DNA of 64,000 nucleotides from Stenotrophomonas nematodicola (GCF_009467805.1 NZ_WIAY01000004.1:310001-374000), one strand, 5' to 3'; shown: positions 12,031 to 20,930, counted from the stretch's first letter. The notes: generated by a model not told the origin, from the letters alone. Translations and numbers: made by a program.

Positions 12031-13815
12031 TCAGGTCGCGGCCTTGCGCTGGGCGATGTAGGCCTGGATCTGCCGTTCCAGCACCGGCAGCGGCACCGAG
12101 CCCTGCTTGAGCACGGCGTCGTGGAAGGACTTCACGTCGAAGCGATCGCCCAGTTCCTGCTCGGCCTGCGCCCGCAGGCGCACGATCGCGATCTCGCCCA
12201 GCTTGTAGCTCAGCGCCTGGCCCGGCCAGGAGATGTAGCGATCCACCTCGGTGGTCACCTCGTGCTCGCTCAGCGCGGTGTGGTCGCGCAGGTAGGCGAT
12301 GGCCTGCTCACGGCTCCAGCCCTTGTGGTGCACGCCGGTGTCGATCACCAGGCGCGCGGCACGCCACATTTCGTAGGTCAGGCGCCCGAAATCCTCGTAC
12401 GGGGTTTCGTAGATGCCCATCTCCACGCCCAGCTTCTCGCAGTACAGGCCCCAGCCTTCGCCGTAGGCGGAGATGTAGGCCGTGCGGCGGAACTCGGGCT
12501 GCTCGCCCTGTTCGGCGGCGAGCGCGCCCTGCAGTGCATGGCCCGGATCGGATTCGTGCAGGGTCAGCGCCGGCAGGTTGTACAACGGGCGCGCCGGCAG
12601 GTTGTAGGTGTTGAGCCAGTAGGTGCCCATGCCGCCGCGGCCGGCGGTCCAGAATGGGGCAATGTCCGGCGGCACCGGCACGATGGTGAAGCGCGCGCGC
12701 GGCAGGGTCATGTACTTGCCGATCACGCCATCCACGCGCTTGGAGATCCAGGCGGCGCGGTGCAGCAGTTCGTCCGGGGTCTTGGCGTAGAACTGCGGGT
12801 CGGTGCGCAGGAAGGTGAGGAACTCGGCGAAGCTGCCCTTGAACTGCACCTGCTGGATGATGCCGTTCATCTCGCTCTGGATGCGTGCCACTTCCTTCAG
12901 GCCGATTTCGTGGATCTGCTGCGGGGTGAGGTCCAGCGTGGTGTATTCGTGGATCTGCTGCTTGTAGTAGGCCTTGCCGTCGGGCATGGCTTCGGCGGCC
13001 AGGGTGGTGCGCGCCTGCGGCACGTACTCGGTGACGAAGAACGTGCGCAGCTTGGCGAACGCCGGCACCACAGCGCCGCCAATGGCCTGCCGCGCCTGTT
13101 CCTGCAGTTGCGCCTGCTCGGCGGCCGGGATGCTGGCCGGCAGCTTCTTGAACGGGGCGTACAGCGGCGACTGGGTGGGGTCCTTCAGCTCGGACACGGT
13201 GGCGATGGACACTTCGCGGCCGTCGAGCACCGCACGCGGCACGCTGAAGCCGCGCTTGAGGCCGGCACGCATGTTGTCGGTCTGCTGGTCGAAGTAGCGC
13301 GGCACGTCGTTGAGCCGCGCGATGTAGTTGCGGAAGTCCTGCGCGGTCTTCATTTCGCGGCGCGCCATGAACGACAGGTTGGACCAGAACGAGGAGTCGG
13401 CGTTGAACGGCATTTCATAGCCGCGCAGGCGCACGTCGGCCGCCAGGTTGAAGACCTGGTCGCGGTAGATGGCGTAATTGATCTGGTTGTCGGGCGAGAG
13501 CGTCGCGGGGTCGATCCGGTCGAGCTGGGCCAGCACCGCGTCCCACACCTTCAGCCGCGCCTGCTGGGCAGCGGCGCCGACGTCGGGCATGCGGGTGGCA
13601 TTGGCCGGACCGTCACCGTCTTCGCTGGCCTCGCCGCCGCCGTCCTGGCGCCACGTCCATTCCTTTTCGTAGATGGCACGGAACTGCGCATCGGCGGCAT
13701 GCTCGGTGGCCAGGCTGGCAGGTGCGGCGGCCGGGGCGGCCGGCGGGGCGGCAAAGGCGGCGGCGGCAGGAAGCGCCAGGGCAAGCAGCAGGGCGGTGAC
13801 GAGCGGCGATTTCAC
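12031..13815 (-). CDS. DUF885 family exported protein (putative metallohydrolase)
   Basis: A 594-residue protein with a signal peptide (MKSPLVTALLLALALPAAAA) and GTG start, with GGGAA about 9 nt upstream. The DUF885 family is recognised by the motif LTLHESDPGHALQ near residue 418, an HExxxxH-like arrangement suggesting a metal-dependent hydrolase of peptidase type. The segment YISAYGEGWGLYCEKLG and the late stretch SWPGQALSYKLGEIAIVRLR are also family-typical. Substrate is not established. Single gene followed by a hairpin. Confidence 0.88.
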   Translation of the reverse strand: MKSPLVTALLLALALPAAAAFAAPPAAPAAAPASLATEHAADAQFRAIYEKEWTWRQDGGGEASEDGDGPANATRMPDVGAAAQQARLKVWDAVLAQLDRIDPATLSPDNQINYAIYRDQVFNLAADVRLRGYEMPFNADSSFWSNLSFMARREMKTAQDFRNYIARLNDVPRYFDQQTDNMRAGLKRGFSVPRAVLDGREVSIATVSELKDPTQSPLYAPFKKLPASIPAAEQAQLQEQARQAIGGAVVPAFAKLRTFFVTEYVPQARTTLAAEAMPDGKAYYKQQIHEYTTLDLTPQQIHEIGLKEVARIQSEMNGIIQQVQFKGSFAEFLTFLRTDPQFYAKTPDELLHRAAWISKRVDGVIGKYMTLPRARFTIVPVPPDIAPFWTAGRGGMGTYWLNTYNLPARPLYNLPALTLHESDPGHALQGALAAEQGEQPEFRRTAYISAYGEGWGLYCEKLGVEMGIYETPYEDFGRLTYEMWRAARLVIDTGVHHKGWSREQAIAYLRDHTALSEHEVTTEVDRYISWPGQALSYKLGEIAIVRLRAQAEQELGDRFDVKSFHDAVLKQGSVPLPVLERQIQAYIAQRKAAT

Positions 13816-13960
13816 GATCAGCGGTTCCCGATGGACGGCAAACCCCGATCATGGCACTCCCGCAGGGGCCGGTGCATGGATCAAAGGTCCTGCCGCACCG
13901 CCGCAGGAACGGGGATCGACCGCGGGTCGCGGCCAACCAACGGCCGGCTCCCCCGTCAGG

Positions 13961-14302
13961 TCAATGCTGCGCCTTGTCCCGCTTCCAGCCGCGGTGCTGG
14001 ATGTCCAGCTTGAGGCTGTACAGGGCGGTGAAGGCCGGGAACAGGTTCTGCAGCACGCCAACCGAATCCTGCTTGGCCGAGAACAGGAAATAGCTCAGCG
14101 TCATCAGGCTGCCGACCACGCTCATGTACCAGAACAGGCGTGGAATCACCGGCTTGCCCGCACGCCGGGAGGCGATGAACTGCACCAGCCAGCGGCCGCC
14201 GAACATCAGCGCGCCCGTATAGCCGATCAGCTTCCAGCCGGTCACGTGCAGGCCGGTCCAGTACAGCCAGGTCAACGGCTGGTCGAGCCCGTGCAGTTCC
14301 AT
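13961..14302 (-). CDS. LAB_N domain membrane protein
   Basis: A 113-residue membrane protein matching the lipid-A-biosynthesis N-terminal (LAB_N) family: WKLIGYTGALMFGGRWLVQF, then PVIPRLFWYMSVVGSLMTLS, giving about three TM helices. Its start overlaps the glycosyltransferase stop codon by one base (TGATG), so the two are co-translated. In other bacteria LAB_N proteins accompany or are fused to polyprenyl-phosphate sugar transferases; together with the GT2 partner it likely handles a lipid-linked sugar for LPS or another glycan. The substrate cannot be read from the sequence. Confidence 0.85.
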   Translation of the reverse strand: MELHGLDQPLTWLYWTGLHVTGWKLIGYTGALMFGGRWLVQFIASRRAGKPVIPRLFWYMSVVGSLMTLSYFLFSAKQDSVGVLQNLFPAFTALYSLKLDIQHRGWKRDKAQH

Positions 14303-15024
14303 CAGCGCTCTTCCACGGCGGTGCGCTTGCTGCGCGTGATCAGCCAGGCCACGCCACGCAGATCGCGGATGCCGACCAAGGCACGGCCCAGGTTGTTGTA
14401 CTTGGAGACACCGGCGGTGCGGTGGCGATGGTTGACCGGCACGCTGACCGTCTTCCAGCCGGCGCGCTGCATCAGCGCTGGCAGATAGCGGTGCATGTGG
14501 TCGAAATACGGCAGGTCCAGGAAGGCCTCACGCTCGAACAGCTTGATGCCACAGCCGGTATCGGGGGTGTTGTCGCGCAGCATGCGCGCACGGATCGCGT
14601 TGGCCCACTTGCTGGCCCAGCGCTTGCTGCCGCTGTCCTGGCGGTTGACCCGCCAGCCGGCGAACAGCTTCACCTGCGGCGCGGCCGTGTCACGGGCGGC
14701 CAGCAGCCCGGGGATGTCGGCCGGGTCGTTCTGGCCGTCGCCGTCCAGCGTGGCGATCCACGGCGCACGGGCGTGCTTGACGCCGGTGCGGACCGCCGTG
14801 CTCTGGCCGCTCTGGCTGACGTGGTGCAGTACCCGCAGTTCCGGGTTGTCGGCCTTCAGGCCCTGCAGCACCGCCAGGGTGTCGTCGCGGGAGTGATCGT
14901 CGACGTAGACGATCTCGAAGTCGATCCGGCCGCGCAGCGCGGCGGTGATCTCGTCGATCAGGGGGGTGACGTTGTCGCGTTCATTGAAGACCGGGACGAC
15001 GACCGACAGCTGGGGTTGGCTCAT
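14302..15024 (-). CDS. Family 2 glycosyltransferase, polyprenyl-phosphate type (DPM1/ArnC-like)
   Basis: A 240-residue GT2 enzyme without the C-terminal TM pair of ArnC/GtrB. It starts MSQPQLSVVVPVFNERDNVT; the nucleotide-sugar binding DD is in VYVDDHSRDDT and the catalytic DGDGQNDPADI follows. TPDTGCGIKLF and NHRHRTAGVSKYNNLGRA are signatures of dolichyl/undecaprenyl-phosphate mannose- or glucose-synthase relatives. It probably transfers a sugar to undecaprenyl phosphate at the inner membrane, with the overlapping LAB_N gene supplying the membrane part. Confidence 0.88.
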   Translation of the reverse strand: MSQPQLSVVVPVFNERDNVTPLIDEITAALRGRIDFEIVYVDDHSRDDTLAVLQGLKADNPELRVLHHVSQSGQSTAVRTGVKHARAPWIATLDGDGQNDPADIPGLLAARDTAAPQVKLFAGWRVNRQDSGSKRWASKWANAIRARMLRDNTPDTGCGIKLFEREAFLDLPYFDHMHRYLPALMQRAGWKTVSVPVNHRHRTAGVSKYNNLGRALVGIRDLRGVAWLITRSKRTAVEER

Positions 15025-15111
15025 GGTCGGGCTCTGCGAAGGGCCAGGATCGAAAAAGAGCGCGCATTGTCCGCACGCAAGGTTATCTGAAGATGAATTG
15101 GGGCGCGTGTG

Positions 15112-16077
15112 TCAGGCGTGATCGCCGAAATAGTCGCGGCACCAGGCCACCACCGGCGGCAGGCCGCGCTCGATGGGCGTGGCCGGTTCATAGCCGAAGG
15201 CGTCATGTACGCGCGTGGTATCGGCCATCGTGCGCACCATATCGCCAGGCTGCAGGGGCTTGTAGACCTTGTGCGCCGGACGCCCGGCCGCCGCCTCGAT
15301 GACACCGATGAAGTGCTCCAGCTCGACCGGTGTGTGATTGCCCAGGTTGAAGACACGGTGCGGAACCTCCTCCCCGGACGGATGCGCCAGCGCGCCGAGG
15401 ATACCGGCCACGATGTCGGAGACATGTGTGAAGTCGCGCTGCATTTTTCCGTCGTTGAACACGTCGATCGGGCGGCCCGCCAGCACCGCGCGCGAGAACA
15501 GCAGCGGCGCCATGTCCGGGCGGCCCCACGGGCCGTACACGGTGAAGAAGCGCAGACCGGTGGCACGCAGACCGTACAGATGGGCGTAAGTGTGTGCCAT
15601 CAGCTCATTGGCCGCCTTGGTGGCGGCATACAGCGAACGCGGCTGGTCGATGCGCTGGTCCTCGGAGAACGGCGGCGTTGCCGAATCGCCGTACACCGAG
15701 CTGCTGGAGGCATACACCAGGTGCGCCACGCCGCGGTGGCGGCACAGTTCGAGCATGTTGACGAAGCCGACCAGGTTGCTGTCAACGTAGGCGTGCGGAT
15801 TCTCCAGCGAATAGCGCACCCCCGCCTGGGCGGCGAGGTGGATCACCCGGGTCGGCTTCACCTCGTCGAACAGCGCGGCCAGGCCGTCGCGGTCCGTGAG
15901 GTCCAGGACGCGGATATCCGCATCCGGGCACAGTGCGGCCACGCGATCGCGCTTGATCTGCGGGTCGTAGTAGTCGTTGTAGTTGTCCAGGCCGACCACC
16001 GCGTGGCCCGCATCGAGCAGGGCACGGACGGTGTTGGCGCCGATGAAGCCGGCAGCGCCGGTGACAAGAAGGGTCAT
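15112..16077 (-). CDS. NAD-dependent nucleotide-sugar epimerase (UDP-glucuronate 4-epimerase-like)
   Basis: A 321-residue extended SDR enzyme. The Rossmann motif GAAGFIG is at the N-terminus (MTLLVTGAAGFIGANTVRAL), ASSSSVYG carries the catalytic Ser, and YAATK holds the Tyr/Lys pair. The segment YNDYYDPQIKRDR after the NAD site and RFFTVYGPWGRPDMA are typical of UDP-glucuronate 4-epimerases. It makes activated sugars for surface polysaccharide. ATG at 16077 is chosen over the open upstream frame because the fold starts there. Neighbouring GT2 and LAB_N genes suggest a shared envelope pathway. Confidence 0.88.
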   Translation of the reverse strand: MTLLVTGAAGFIGANTVRALLDAGHAVVGLDNYNDYYDPQIKRDRVAALCPDADIRVLDLTDRDGLAALFDEVKPTRVIHLAAQAGVRYSLENPHAYVDSNLVGFVNMLELCRHRGVAHLVYASSSSVYGDSATPPFSEDQRIDQPRSLYAATKAANELMAHTYAHLYGLRATGLRFFTVYGPWGRPDMAPLLFSRAVLAGRPIDVFNDGKMQRDFTHVSDIVAGILGALAHPSGEEVPHRVFNLGNHTPVELEHFIGVIEAAAGRPAHKVYKPLQPGDMVRTMADTTRVHDAFGYEPATPIERGLPPVVAWCRDYFGDHA

Positions 16078-16125
16078 GGAGAGGCGTCCCGGAAAGTTCA
16101 CTGCGCCTATTGTGCTACGCCGCGC

Positions 16126-16434
16126 TCACCGCAGGGTCAACGGCGCTTCCTTTGCCAGCGTGGCCTTGCGTTCCTTGCTGAAGTCCCACCAGGGTCGCGG
16201 TGCCTCGCCCTGCATGAAGCGCACGATGGACAGAAAGACATCGATCACGCAGGGGTCGTGCACGACCCCGGTGCGCAGGCACAACTGCGCGTACATGTCA
16301 TAGGCGTCGCGGCCGCGGACATGCGCGGGCATGCGGATGCCGATCAGACGCAGATCCTTCTCGCAGGCCGGCCCGACGTTCGGCAGGTCGGTCAGACGCA
16401 ACAGATGATTGCGGTCGACCTTGGTGGGATTCAT
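16126..16434 (-). CDS. Cdd1-like helix-hairpin-helix protein
   Basis: A 102-residue protein beginning MNPTKVDRNHLLRLTDLPNV. The LTDLPNVGPACEKDLRLIGI segment is a helix-hairpin-helix-like motif; the rest (AYDMYAQLCLRTGVVHDPCV) matches the Pfam 'pathogenicity locus' Cdd1 family. Members are small and uncharacterised, with predicted nucleic-acid contact through the hairpin. It lies 34 bp past the parB stop in the same direction; no functional link to partitioning is known. Confidence 0.8.
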   Translation of the reverse strand: MNPTKVDRNHLLRLTDLPNVGPACEKDLRLIGIRMPAHVRGRDAYDMYAQLCLRTGVVHDPCVIDVFLSIVRFMQGEAPRPWWDFSKERKATLAKEAPLTLR

Positions 16435-16468
16435 TGCAGGGGGGACATCCTCTGGCGCAGGTCGGGAC

Positions 16469-17392
16469 TCAGCCCTTCTGTGCGCGGAGTCGTTCGAGCA
16501 CGCCATCCAGCGTGTCCAGGTCGGTGTAATGGATGATCAGCTTGCCCTTGCCGCCACGGCCGTGGTTGATCGCCACGCGGGCGCCCAGCGATTCGGACAG
16601 TTCGGTTTCCAGCGATGCGATGTCGGCCTGCGGCGCACTGGCGGCCGGCTTCCTGCGCAGCGCACCGGGCACCTTGCCCGCCGCGAACTGCTGCGCGCGG
16701 TGTTCCACTTCGCGCACTGACCAGCCTTCATCGGCGGCTTCCTGGGCCAGCTTGCTGGCCAGTTCCGGCGCCAGCGTCAGCAGCGCGCGGGCGTGGCCCA
16801 TTTCCAGCCGGCGGGTTTCCAGCAGCAGGCGGATGGCGATCGGCAGTTCAAGCAGGCGCAGCAGGTTGGACACCGCCGCCCGCGACCGGCCCACGGCCTG
16901 CGCGGCCTCGGCGTGGGTCAGGGCGAACTCGGTGATCAGCCGCTGCAGTGCTTCGGCTTCTTCGAGCGGATTGAGGTCTTCGCGCTGGATGTTCTCGATC
17001 AGCGCCATCGCGATGACGGTGCGGTCTTCCAGCTCACGCACCACCACGGGCACTTCGTCCAGGCCGGCCAACTGCGAGGCGCGCCAGCGACGTTCGCCGG
17101 CCACGATCTCGAAGCTGTCCGCACCGAGCTGGCGCACCAGGATCGGCTGGATCACGCCCTGCGAGCGGATCGAGTCGGCCAGTTCGCCCAGCTTGGTCTC
17201 GTCCATGTCGCGGCGCGGCTGGTACTTGCCGGGCTGCAGCTGCCCCACCGGCAGCTTGCGCAGGATCTCACCGGGCTGCGGCTCGATCACTGCGGCCGCC
17301 TGCACCTGCGTCACCGCCCCCTTCGGGCCCAGCAGGGCGTCGAGGCCACGGCCGAGGCCGCGTTTCTTGCCGAGGGCGGGCTTGGTGCTCAT
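16469..17392 (-). CDS. parB: Chromosome-partitioning protein ParB
   Basis: A 307-residue ParB. The N-terminus KKRGLGRGLDALLG is the ParA-stimulating peptide. The CTPase/ParB-N domain contains ADSIRSQGVIQPILV, GERRWRA and ENIQREDLNPLEEA; an HTH follows (THAEAAQAVGRSRAAVSNLL), and a C-terminal dimerisation domain ends VLERLRAQKG. ParB binds parS sites, slides as a CTP clamp and works with ParA in origin segregation. Start overlaps the parA stop by one base. Confidence 0.97.
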   Translation of the reverse strand: MSTKPALGKKRGLGRGLDALLGPKGAVTQVQAAAVIEPQPGEILRKLPVGQLQPGKYQPRRDMDETKLGELADSIRSQGVIQPILVRQLGADSFEIVAGERRWRASQLAGLDEVPVVVRELEDRTVIAMALIENIQREDLNPLEEAEALQRLITEFALTHAEAAQAVGRSRAAVSNLLRLLELPIAIRLLLETRRLEMGHARALLTLAPELASKLAQEAADEGWSVREVEHRAQQFAAGKVPGALRRKPAASAPQADIASLETELSESLGARVAINHGRGGKGKLIIHYTDLDTLDGVLERLRAQKG

Positions 17393-18189
17393 CAGGCAGT
17401 CTCCAGGGCCTTGTCGGCCTTATTGCGTTGTTGGTGGCGGCGGATGATCTCGCCGGCCAGGCCGAGGTAGGCGACGCCACCGCGCGAGGCACGGTCGTAC
17501 CCGACGATGCTCTGGCCGTGGCTGGGCGCTTCGGCCAGGCGTACGTTGCGCGGCACGATGGTGCGGAACACACGATCACCGAAATGCTCGGTCAACTCGG
17601 CCGACACCGCATTGGCCAGGTTGTTGCGCACGTCGAACATGGTGCGCAGCACGCCCTCGATCTCCAGTGCCGGGTTGAGGTTGGCACGCAGCGCTTCAAT
17701 GGTTTCCACCAGCGCGCTCAGGCCTTCCAGCGCGTAGTACTCGCACTGCATCGGCACGATCACCGAATCGGCGGCAGCCAACGCGTTCAGGGTCAGCAGC
17801 GACAGCGCCGGCGGGCAGTCGATCAGGATGTAGTCGTATTCGTCCCGGACCGGGGCCAGCGCGCGCTTGAGGCGCTGCTCGCGCTCGCCCTGGTCCATCA
17901 GCTGGATCTCGGCGGCGGTCAGGTCGATGTTGCCCGGCAGCAGGTCGAAGCCTTCCGGCGTGGTGACCCGGACGTCGGCAGCGGTGGCTTCGCCGAGCAG
18001 CAGATCGCAGGTGGACGCAGCGACTTCACGCTTGTCCACGCCGCTGCCCATGGTCGCATTTCCCTGGGAATCGAGGTCGACCAGGAGCACGCGCTTGGGT
18101 GCAGCAGCCAGGGAGGCGGCCAGATTGACGGCGGTCGTGGTCTTGCCGACGCCACCTTTCTGGTTGGCGATGGCGATGATGCGGGCCAT
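17392..18189 (-). CDS. parA: Chromosome-partitioning ATPase ParA
   Basis: A 265-residue Walker-type ATPase: MARIIAIANQKGGVGKTTTA holds the deviant Walker A (KGGVGKTT), then LLVDLDSQGNAT (Walker A') and YILIDCPPALS (Walker B). Start at 18189 gives the conserved N-terminus; the five-residue extension in the open frame is not conserved. It binds the nucleoid with ATP and moves ParB-parS complexes. Order parA-parB downstream of rsmG is the common origin-proximal arrangement, so this region is likely near oriC. Confidence 0.97.
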   Translation of the reverse strand: MARIIAIANQKGGVGKTTTAVNLAASLAAAPKRVLLVDLDSQGNATMGSGVDKREVAASTCDLLLGEATAADVRVTTPEGFDLLPGNIDLTAAEIQLMDQGEREQRLKRALAPVRDEYDYILIDCPPALSLLTLNALAAADSVIVPMQCEYYALEGLSALVETIEALRANLNPALEIEGVLRTMFDVRNNLANAVSAELTEHFGDRVFRTIVPRNVRLAEAPSHGQSIVGYDRASRGGVAYLGLAGEIIRRHQQRNKADKALETA

Positions 18190-18225
18190 GCGGGTGAGCC
18201 TCATCGGCAGGGAGTGGGACTGGTC

Positions 18226-18254
18226 ATTATGCGTATATGGGGCGTGTCATGCAC
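18226..18254 (-). promoter_or_regulatory. Candidate promoter for parAB
   Basis: On the minus strand GTGCAT (18249-18254) and CATAAT (18226-18231) are spaced by 17 bp, 36 bp upstream of the parA start. The -10 hexamer and spacing are the same as at the rpmBG promoter. It lies in the 211-bp gap between rsmG and parA, so parAB can be expressed independently of rsmG. Confidence 0.5.
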
Positions 18255-18400
18255 TGTGAGATGCGCCGCGCCGGGCGCCCGAACGTCCCGGTGCGCGTGT
18301 TCGACGCACCCCGGGAAGGGCGGAGCGGCAACGGGGGCGGGCGCTGGCGCCGATGGAGCGGCGGGCGGCAGGCCACCCGGCCACGGTCACGCGTGCGGGC

Positions 18401-19039
18401 TCAGGGGCCGGCCACGACCACCAGATGCCGCTCGCCGGTCAGGCCCGGCACGTGCAGCGGCAGGACCTGTTCGACCGTCCAGCCGGCCGGCAGCTGGGCG
18501 ATCTCGTCATGCGGGTACACGCCCTTCATGGCCAGCAGCCGGCCGCCGGGGCGCAGCAGATGGCCGCCGACATCGATGATGCCGGCCAGAGTGTCCATCG
18601 CGCGGGCGGTCAGCGCGTCATAGGCACCGGGTTCGGCCAGGGCTTCGGCGCGCGACTCGGCGACGCGGGCATTGCCCAGGCCAAGCTGGCGCACCGCTTC
18701 GCGCATGAAGCGGGCTTTCTTGCCGTTGCTTTCGACCAGGGTCACCTGCAGCTGCGGGCGCGCGATGGCCAGCGGGATGCCGGGCAGCCCGGGTCCGGTG
18801 CCCAGGTCGGCCAGGGTGCCGCGCTCCAGGTGCGGCTGCATCGCCAGCGAGTCGAGCAGGTGGCGGGTGACCATCTCCAGCGGGTCGCGGATGGCGGTCA
18901 GGTTGTAGGTGCGGTTCCAGCGGTCGAGCAGGGCCAGGTAGGTCAGCAGGGGCGGCGCCAGGGCGGCATCCAGCTCCATTGCGGCCAGGCCGCGCGCGAG
19001 CGCATCGGCCACGCCGGCCGGAAGGGTATGTTCGGTCAT
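18401..19039 (-). CDS. rsmG: 16S rRNA (guanine527-N7)-methyltransferase RsmG
   Basis: A 212-residue SAM-dependent methyltransferase (GidB). Signature segments are [20 protein letters not shown], then [20 protein letters not shown] (SAM site) and [20 protein letters not shown]. It methylates G527 of 16S rRNA near the streptomycin site. ATG 19039 is preferred over the 14-residue upstream extension because it restores family length. Upstream of parAB, as in many proteobacteria. Confidence 0.96.
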   Translation of the reverse strand: MTEHTLPAGVADALARGLAAMELDAALAPPLLTYLALLDRWNRTYNLTAIRDPLEMVTRHLLDSLAMQPHLERGTLADLGTGPGLPGIPLAIARPQLQVTLVESNGKKARFMREAVRQLGLGNARVAESRAEALAEPGAYDALTARAMDTLAGIIDVGGHLLRPGGRLLAMKGVYPHDEIAQLPAGWTVEQVLPLHVPGLTGERHLVVVAGP

Positions 19040-19099
19040 GGAGGGATTATCGCAGGTCGGCCGCATGGGCGACCGCGTCAACCAGCGTCCCCGCGGGCC

Positions 19100-19699
19100 T
19101 CACAGCGCGTGAAACGCCAGCGCCGCGCGGAAATCGGCGGCGGCCTGCCATTCGTGAAGGTGCCAGCGCGCGGGGTCACCGAGCTCGGGATCGCACCAGG
19201 CCAGATGCAGGGCGCCGTTGGCGTCCGGGGCCAGCTGCAGGCGGTGCAGGCCAAATGAGATGCCCTGCCCCTGCGCCTTGAGGATGGCTTCCTTGACGCA
19301 CCACACGCGGAAGAACCACGGCGCGCGGGCGTCTTCCTCCAGGCCCAGCAGCCACGCCACCTCGGCCGGATGGAAGAAGCGCTCGATGATCTCGCGCATG
19401 CGCGGGCGCGGGCGCAGGGGCTCCAGGTCCACGCCCAGGCGCACCCCTTCGCCCAGCGCGACCAGCAGCAGGCCGTGGCTGTGGCTCCAGCCGGTGCCCA
19501 GGTGGGCCAGCGGCCCATGCAGTTCCGGGCGGCCGCGCGAGTCGCGGTGCAGCGGCAGGCGGTCCGGGTCACCGCCCAGCTGCTGGGCCAGCAGCACCCG
19601 CGCCTGCGGCTCGCCACGGGTGCCGGGCACGTGCGGCAGCCGCCACACAGTGACCGGACCGAACCGCCACGGACCGTCCAGTGTGACCGGCAGGCTCAT
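19100..19699 (-). CDS. 4'-phosphopantetheinyl transferase (Sfp-type)
   Basis: A 199-residue enzyme that activates carrier proteins by transferring phosphopantetheine from CoA to a serine. The magnesium-binding motif GVDLEPL lies in the middle, and WCVKEAILKAQG is the second Sfp signature. HSHGLLLVALGEG precedes the first motif. The start is set at MSLPVTLDGPWRF; upstream sequence in the same frame is not protein-like. The window has no NRPS/PKS, so its target (fatty-acid ACP or an aryl-polyene/xanthomonadin carrier elsewhere) is unknown. Confidence 0.9.
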   Translation of the reverse strand: MSLPVTLDGPWRFGPVTVWRLPHVPGTRGEPQARVLLAQQLGGDPDRLPLHRDSRGRPELHGPLAHLGTGWSHSHGLLLVALGEGVRLGVDLEPLRPRPRMREIIERFFHPAEVAWLLGLEEDARAPWFFRVWCVKEAILKAQGQGISFGLHRLQLAPDANGALHLAWCDPELGDPARWHLHEWQAAADFRAALAFHAL

Positions 19700-19789
19700 G
19701 GCTGTGCCAGGTGAGCAGGGCTGCACGACAACTTCACGGGCGTTGCCGTCAACTGGGCCGGTCGCACACGCAAACCGGGAGTCAACGCT

Positions 19790-20041
19790 ATGGGCATCAT
19801 CATCTGGCTGATCGTCGGCGGCATCGTGGGGTGGCTGGCCAGCATCATCATGAAGCGGGACGCGCAGCAGGGCATCATCCTCAACATCGTGGTTGGCATC
19901 GTCGGTGCACTGCTGGCCGGTTGGTTGTTCGGCGGTGGCATCAACGAAGCCATCACCCTCCGTACGTTCCTGTTCTCGCTGATCGGTGCGGTGATCCTGC
20001 TTGCGATCGTCAATCTGTTTACCCGAAAAAGCGTCCGTTAG
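19790..20041 (+). CDS. GlsB/YeaQ/YmgE family stress membrane protein
   Basis: An 83-residue protein starting MGIIIWLIVGGIVGWLASII with three TM helices and repeated small-residue motifs (GGIVGWLAS, NIVVGIVGALLAGWLFGG). It matches the transglycosylase-associated (YeaQ/YmgE) family, often induced by envelope or osmotic stress; no enzymatic activity is proven for the family. Divergent from the phosphopantetheinyl transferase gene with a 90-bp shared upstream region, and followed by a strong hairpin. Confidence 0.88.
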   Translation: MGIIIWLIVGGIVGWLASIIMKRDAQQGIILNIVVGIVGALLAGWLFGGGINEAITLRTFLFSLIGAVILLAIVNLFTRKSVR

Positions 20042-20073
20042 CAGGTACCCACGTCGGGTGGGTATGCACGTCC

Positions 20074-20104
20074 CAACAAGGCCCGGCACCGCCGGGCCTT
20101 GTTG
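20074..20104. terminator. Bidirectional hairpin between convergent genes
   Basis: A perfect 14-bp inverted repeat (CAACAAGGCCCGGC with GCCGGGCCTTGTTG, loop ACC) lies between the convergent YeaQ-type gene (ends 20041) and exonuclease III gene (ends 20116). T-rich bases sit inside the arms, so it can act on both strands. Confidence 0.75.
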
Positions 20105-20115
20105 CATGGCCGGGA

Positions 20116-20883
20116 TCAGCCCAGCTGTACCCAGGCCGGCGCATGGTCGCTGGGGCGGTCCCAGGTCCGCGGTTCGCGATCAATGCCCGACGCCAGCGCG
20201 CGCGCCTTGAGCGCGTCGGTGACCAGGGTCAGGTCGATACGCAGGCCCAGGTTGCGGCGGAAGCCGGCGGCGCGGTAATCCCACCAGCTGAACACGCCTT
20301 CCTCTTCGTTGTGCAGGCGGAAGGCGTCATGCAGGCCAAGCTGCAGCAGCTTGTTCAGCGCGCCACGCTCGGCGGTGGAGGTGAGAATGTGGTTCTCGTT
20401 CCACACCAGCGGATCGTGCACGTCGCGGGCGTCCGGGGCGATGTTGAAGTCGCCCATCACCACCAGCTCAGGGTAGCGCTGCAGTTCGTCGGCCACCCAG
20501 GCGTGTACCGCCTCGAGCCAGCGCAGCTTGTAGGCGTACTTGTCGGTGCCCACGTCCTGGCCGTTGACCACGTACAGGTTGATGATGCGCACGCCGTTGA
20601 CGGTGCCGGCGATCGCGCGCTTCTGCTCGTCCTCGAAGCCGGGAATGCCGATCTGCACGTCCTGCGCCGGCTCGCGCGAGAGCAGCGCGACACCGTTGTA
20701 GGTCTTCTGCCCGGCAAACACGCTGCGGTAGCCCAGCCCGGCCAGCACCGCGTCGGGGAACTTGTGGTCCTCCATCTTGGTTTCCTGGATGCCGACCACG
20801 TCCGGTGAGAACGTGGTGAGCCATTGTTCCAGGTGCGGCAGGCGCACATTGAGTGAGTTGACGTTCCAGGAGGCGATTTTCAT
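20116..20883 (-). CDS. xth: Exodeoxyribonuclease III (AP endonuclease)
   Basis: A 255-residue EEP-family nuclease beginning MKIASWNVNSLNVRLPHLEQ. QETKMED carries the metal-binding Glu, GDFNIAP the catalytic Asp/Asn, and the C-terminal SDHAP the active-site Asp/His. The enzyme cleaves 5' of abasic sites and degrades 3' ends in base-excision repair. Length and motif order are standard. Separated from the upstream aldehyde dehydrogenase gene by a REP-like hairpin. Confidence 0.95.
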   Translation of the reverse strand: MKIASWNVNSLNVRLPHLEQWLTTFSPDVVGIQETKMEDHKFPDAVLAGLGYRSVFAGQKTYNGVALLSREPAQDVQIGIPGFEDEQKRAIAGTVNGVRIINLYVVNGQDVGTDKYAYKLRWLEAVHAWVADELQRYPELVVMGDFNIAPDARDVHDPLVWNENHILTSTAERGALNKLLQLGLHDAFRLHNEEEGVFSWWDYRAAGFRRNLGLRIDLTLVTDALKARALASGIDREPRTWDRPSDHAPAWVQLG

Positions 20884-20911
20884 GGCGCCATTCTACCCGG
20901 GTACTGCCGGC

Positions 20912-20930
20912 TGCCGGCCGCCGGCCGGCA
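20912..20930. repeat. REP-like palindrome TGCCGGCC-GCC-GGCCGGCA
   Basis: An 8-bp perfect inverted repeat with a 3-nt loop, in the 47-bp gap between xth (start 20883) and the aldehyde dehydrogenase stop (20931). Its TGCCGGCC arm resembles the stem of Stenotrophomonas GTAG-type REP sequences but the GTAG tetranucleotide is missing. It may also serve as a 3'-end hairpin for the dehydrogenase mRNA. Confidence 0.5.

Noticed and set aside
16469-19100. Searched for parS (TGTTTCACGTGAAACA-like) near parAB
   Set aside because: Only a partial half-match (GCGTGAAACG, near 19107) by eye; not enough to call a site.
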